Positions 60,689 through 64,000 of a stretch of 64,000 bases of DNA are shown here, one piece after another. The DNA comes from Micropterix aruncella (taxonomy: Eukaryota; Arthropoda; Insecta; Lepidoptera; Micropterigidae). The stretch is taken from NCBI GenBank assembly GCA_944548615.1, contig OX155965.1, positions 19,937,101-20,001,100 of the forward strand, in the 5' to 3' direction. The notes beneath the pieces are model-generated. The model did no database searches, had not been told where the DNA came from, and worked only from the letters and a program-made list of their open reading frames with translations. Position 1 is the first letter of the stretch. Each line of letters begins with the position of its first letter. The position numbers and the translations under genes were made by a program.

Positions 60689-61075
60689 TTATGTCATTCT
60701 GTTATGCTATCTCTGTTATGGCATTCTGCTATGCTATATCTGTTATAAATGGAGTATCTAGGGGGAGGGGGACAGGGGACGCGTGTGCCCCCCACCCCGA
60801 AAAATCGGGTGGGCGGAGGTTGGGGTTTAATCCCCGAAATCCGTCGTATTTTCGCTTCAATGTACGGGTAAATTCAAGTTTGGTGGGTGCCGTGCGCATT
60901 ATTTCAATGAATGTCCCCCCCTCCCAAAAACTGAAGTCTGGATACGTGCCTATCTGTTATGCTCTCTTTGTTAAGGCATTTTGTTATGCTCTCTCTGTTA
61001 TGGCATTCTGTTATGCTGTCTCTGTTATGGCATTCTATTATGCTATCTCAGTTATGGAATTTTGTTATGCTATGA
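60689..61075 (+). repeat. 27-bp minisatellite, split by an insertion
   Basis: Units of the type TTATGGCATTCTGTTATGCT plus ATCTCTG begin at 60689 and 60716, then resume after the insertion through about 61075, roughly six copies. Because 27 is a multiple of three, the frame stays open and reads as a CYAISVMAF-type nine-residue repeat. There is no sign of a gene around it, so the open frame is probably a by-product. Confidence 0.85.
60747..60950. mobile_element. MITE-like insertion in the minisatellite
   Basis: It is flanked on both sides by TATCTGTTAT (60737-60746 and 60951-60960). The left end GTATCTAGGGGGAGGGGGAC and the right end, whose reverse complement starts CGTATCCAGAC and includes GGGAGGGGGGAC, form imperfect terminal inverted repeats. 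Because the host is a tandem repeat, the 10-bp duplication could partly be host sequence. Confidence 0.55.
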
Positions 61076-61249
61076 TATGGCAATGGCATTGTTATGTTAT
61101 GGTATGGCTACTGGTGTTAAAGCCATCTTTGGACTGGAAAAAGAACTATTCATTCAATATATGAGCTATACGTTCTAGAGACACTGCAGGAAACTTTTCA
61201 ATTATATTAATATCATCTAAATAGCTTGTCAGTTAATTTTTGAAAATAT

Positions 61250-62010
61250 AATGTATGTCCGCAAAAATCTAAACTTGTCGAATAAACAAAGTCATTGATC
61301 GCCATTATACAAATTCCAGAGATACACAAATTTTAGTTCTCAAGCTCCGATTAAAATAGTCGGAACTTCTTTTATGGGACAATGTAACTACCTATACATT
61401 TCTACAACAAAAAAATAATAATGTATGTCCGTAAAATTCTAAAGTTTTCGAATAAAGTCATTGATCGCCATAATATAAATACCAGAAATAGAAATAAATT
61501 TCTGTTCTCAAGCTCCGATTTAAAAAAGTCGGAACTTCTTTTATGGGACAATGTATACATTTCTACAACAAAAAAATATAATGTACTGTAAAAATTTAAG
61601 ATTTCGAATAGTCATTGATCGCCATAATATAAATACCAGAAATAGAAATAAATTTCTTTTCTCAAGCTCCGATTAAAAAAGTCGGAACTTCTTTTATGGG
61701 ACAATGTATACATTTCTACAACAAAAAAATATAATGTACCGTAAAAATTTAAGATTTCGAATAGTCATTGATCGCCATAATATAAATACCAGAAATAGAA
61801 ATAAATTTCAGTTCTCAAGCTCCGATTAAAAAAGTCGGAACTTCTTTTATGGGACAATGTATACATTTCTACAACAAAAAATATAATGTACTGTAAAAAT
61901 TTAAGATTTCGATTAGTCATTGATCGCCATAATATAAATATCAGAAATAGAAATAAATTTCAGTTCTCGAGCTCCGATTAAAAAAAGTCAGAACTTCTTT
62001 TATGGGACAA
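61250..62010. repeat. Five tandem copies of a 152-170 bp repeat
   Basis: Copies start at 61250, 61420, 61580, 61733 and 61885. Shared blocks are GTCATTGATCGCCAT, CTCAAGCTCCGATT, AAGTCGGAACTTCTTTTATG and GGGACAATG. TCCGA and TCGGA flank an A-rich loop, so each copy can form a short hairpin. Copies become shorter and more alike from left to right. No coding frame. Confidence 0.93.
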
Positions 62011-62316
62011 TTGTATTTTATTTTCCTCGACCAATTTTACAGTTGCCAGTGTATACTAGTAAAAATCATAGTATAAAATTTACGACTATAGGGATCTATA
62101 GATAAAATGATCAAGGTGAATAGTGTCAGTAAACAATACATATTTTTCAGATTCACTCGCTATACATACATCACTGGCCAAAAGTATTAATTAGGCACCC
62201 TTTTATTTTTATAACATTTCGTTTTTTATCACTTGTAGTAGGTGTGGTTAAATATGCGTTTTTTTAACCTTTGTCGTAAATGAGCCACCTAACCGACATA
62301 ACAAACATATGCAAAC
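62011..62316. other. Unassigned AT-rich spacer
   Basis: No gene or repeat recognised between the 155-bp tandem repeats and the plus-strand copy of family X. Confidence 0.5.
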
Positions 62317-63252
62317 AACTAGAGCTGTCAACTACAACGGACCAACCCGTCACCTCAGGAAGTTTTAACGAAATGTGATCGTTCTGTCTCCCATGAGGTA
62401 AGCGCAGAAGACTTAGGACAAAACAGTCCACCGTCAGGCTCCGTCACATGCCCGTAAGAGGCCAACGCCTTTTCCGCGAGATAGCCAGGTATGTTAACCA
62501 GCGGGCTGACACTCGCGCCCTTACTTCCAGTTGCGACCAGATTACTCCGGTCTCCCGACTGGTTACCAGTTTGAGGTCGCTTGCGCGGTCCTCTCTCTTA
62601 CGTAGCGGTGAAACGGTGTCAATCGAATCTATCGCGGACCACAGCGTCCTTTGCCCGGCTGTTCACCCAGGATCGGATGGCCGATGGTCGTTTCGAGAGC
62701 AGTCGCCGTAAGGTCAACGACTACCTTCGCTCTATAGGAAATAGTACTGTTTCCAGACTCACCCGAATGTTAGTCAGAATGCATAGTCGATTGGCTTACG
62801 CCGCACGGTGTGCAGACCGTCCAGGAGCGCCAGAAGGTTGACTCCTGGGGAAACTAGCCCTAAGGCCAGAGTCTTACCCGGGCTCTCACTTCATGTGTGG
62901 AGGCCGCCGGATGGTTGTTGACCCGTGAGTGTGACCGACCCCGAACGAATGGGTCTTTGTGGCCAACTCAGCAAGGGCCCATTAGCTCCCAACATATGCA
63001 CACACTAAGGGTAGTTCGATGACCCCTTTTGCAGGGCTGCAGAAGTTAAGTCGGCTGTAAGAGAGAAAATAATGGTATGACACTGCTATGGCTGATGTGT
63101 GCAGCTTCCTTTCATCGTGGATTCTGCGACTGGTCTGGTGAGCTGGCTGTAGGATCTATATTGGTGGATTTCAATCTTTCCGATGATGGCACACTTTTAG
63201 CCGAGTCGAGTCACTCCAGCACACGGGCAGATAGACTACACCAGCGCTGCAG
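62317..63252 (+). mobile_element. Mobile-element fragment, plus-strand copy (family X)
   Basis: 62317-62835 is the sister of the minus-strand copy at 54738-55899. The continuation 62836-63252 (CTCCTGGGGAAACTAGCCCT, then GTGGAGGCCGCCGG) has no partner in the window and ends at a short A-run (TTTTAAAAAAAAG). Two overlapping frames at 62448-62711 and 62581-62841 are open but match no family I know. The A-run end and GC-rich body fit a 5' region or internal fragment of a non-LTR element; this is inference. Confidence 0.6.
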
Positions 63253-63480
63253 GCGATTTTAAAAAAAAGCCACCTATTTTATATAGCAAAATTGCACCTG
63301 ACATATAGCAATATTTTATATAGCAATATTGAACCTTCTTTAAATATCCAATCCTGGACTTTAGAAGGTCGTGCTATAATCGAAAACTTTACCAGATCAT
63401 AACAAGGAAAGTAATAATAAGGTAATAGCAAAACAACATTTTTAAAAACAATCTTTTATTAAAATGCTCCGTCTCGAGCT
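63253..63480. other. Short AT-rich spacer with local duplication
   Basis: ATATAGCAA is written four times between 63283 and 63331 (TTATATAGCAAAATTGCACC, ATATAGCAATATT and so on), a small degenerate tandem. Nothing else is seen. Confidence 0.55.
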
Positions 63481-64000
63481 AGCCCCGGGTGCAGCAGCCG
63501 TGACATTGTGGAACTTAGAAAGGGCTATCATAATTGAATGCTATACAGAATTTCGTGTTTGTGCTGTTGATCGTTAAGGATTCTCTTCGTTGGAAGCCAA
63601 CCCTGGATGCAGCAGCCCTGTATTGGTGAAACTTAGAACGGGCTGTCGTACTTGATTGCATAAACAAAATTTCGTATGTGCTGCTGACCACTAGGAATTG
63701 GTTCCTCGTTGGAAGCCAACCCTGGGTGCAGCATCCCTGTCGCGGTAAAACTTAGAAAGGACTGGCATATTTGAATTCGTATACGAATTTCGTTTCTCTG
63801 CTGTTAACCGTTGAGGAGTCTCATCGTAGAGAGCCAACCCTGGGTGCAGCAGCCATGTCATGGTGAAATTTAAAACGGCTCATCATAATTGAACTCGTAT
63901 ACAAAATTGCGTGTCTGTGCTTCGGCGGGAGCCGATCCTGGGTGTAGAATCAGGTCATGCTCACCATAAAAATGCGTTTTCCTCGGAACTGAACCAACAT
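63481..64000. repeat. ~118-bp satellite, at least five copies, cut by the window end
   Basis: The block AACCCTGGGTGCAGCAGCC recurs at 63481 (as AGCCCCGGGTGCAGCAGCC), 63599, 63718, 63836 and, degraded, 63934. It is followed each time by GTGGAACTTAGAAAGG-type and AAATTTCGTGT-type blocks. Periods are 118, 119, 118 and 98 bp. It may continue beyond the window. Confidence 0.9.

Noticed and set aside
63481..64000. Repeats with regular spacing as a CRISPR-like array
   Set aside because: The whole ~118-bp monomer is repeated, not a short repeat with unique spacers, and the organism is eukaryotic.

Overview
The window looks like nuclear DNA from an insect, most likely a moth or butterfly. It is AT-rich and has no bacterial-style operons, ribosome binding sites or tRNA/rRNA genes. 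It carries remnants that resemble mariner, hAT, piggyBac-type MITE, Helitron and non-LTR elements, and it is rich in satellites. The lepidopteran assignment rests on overall sequence style and is inference.

Positions 1-54636 are one head-to-tail tandem array of a complex repeat with a basic length near 6.5-6.6 kb. There are eight full-cycle units and one truncated unit: 1-7392, 7393-11575, 11576-18471, 18472-25331, 25332-32193, 32194-38740, 38741-45340, 45341-51942 and 51943-54636. Length differences come from identifiable events. Unit 1 carries an ~840 bp mobile insertion. Units 2-5 share a short A-tailed retroposon. Unit 2 has lost ~2.7 kb through a filler-DNA deletion. Units 7 and 8 have an extra 77 bp. 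Each unit holds two diverged copies of a ~0.6 kb module (A and B) with conserved splice-like borders. Between them lies a 107-codon ORF, 108 bp downstream of a perfect TATAAATA box in every unit except unit 2.

The 107-residue protein matches no family I recognise. It has an RVRF docking-type motif followed by a VV pair, an Asp/Glu/Tyr tract, a Lys/Arg cluster and a Cys-rich segment. It is the only sense-strand ORF over 100 codons that stays open in all eight units. It is the best candidate for the functional product of an amplified gene family.

The array stops abruptly at 54636 in a small fold-back. From there to 64000 the sequence is accessory DNA: a minus-strand mobile-element copy split by a second insertion with a 16-bp target duplication; a mariner transposase fragment; two abutting MITE-like elements; a probable hAT remnant; a 27-bp coding-frame minisatellite split by another insertion; five ~155-bp tandem repeats; a plus-strand copy of the first element; and a ~118-bp satellite running off the window end. 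No host single-copy gene is recognisable in this right part.
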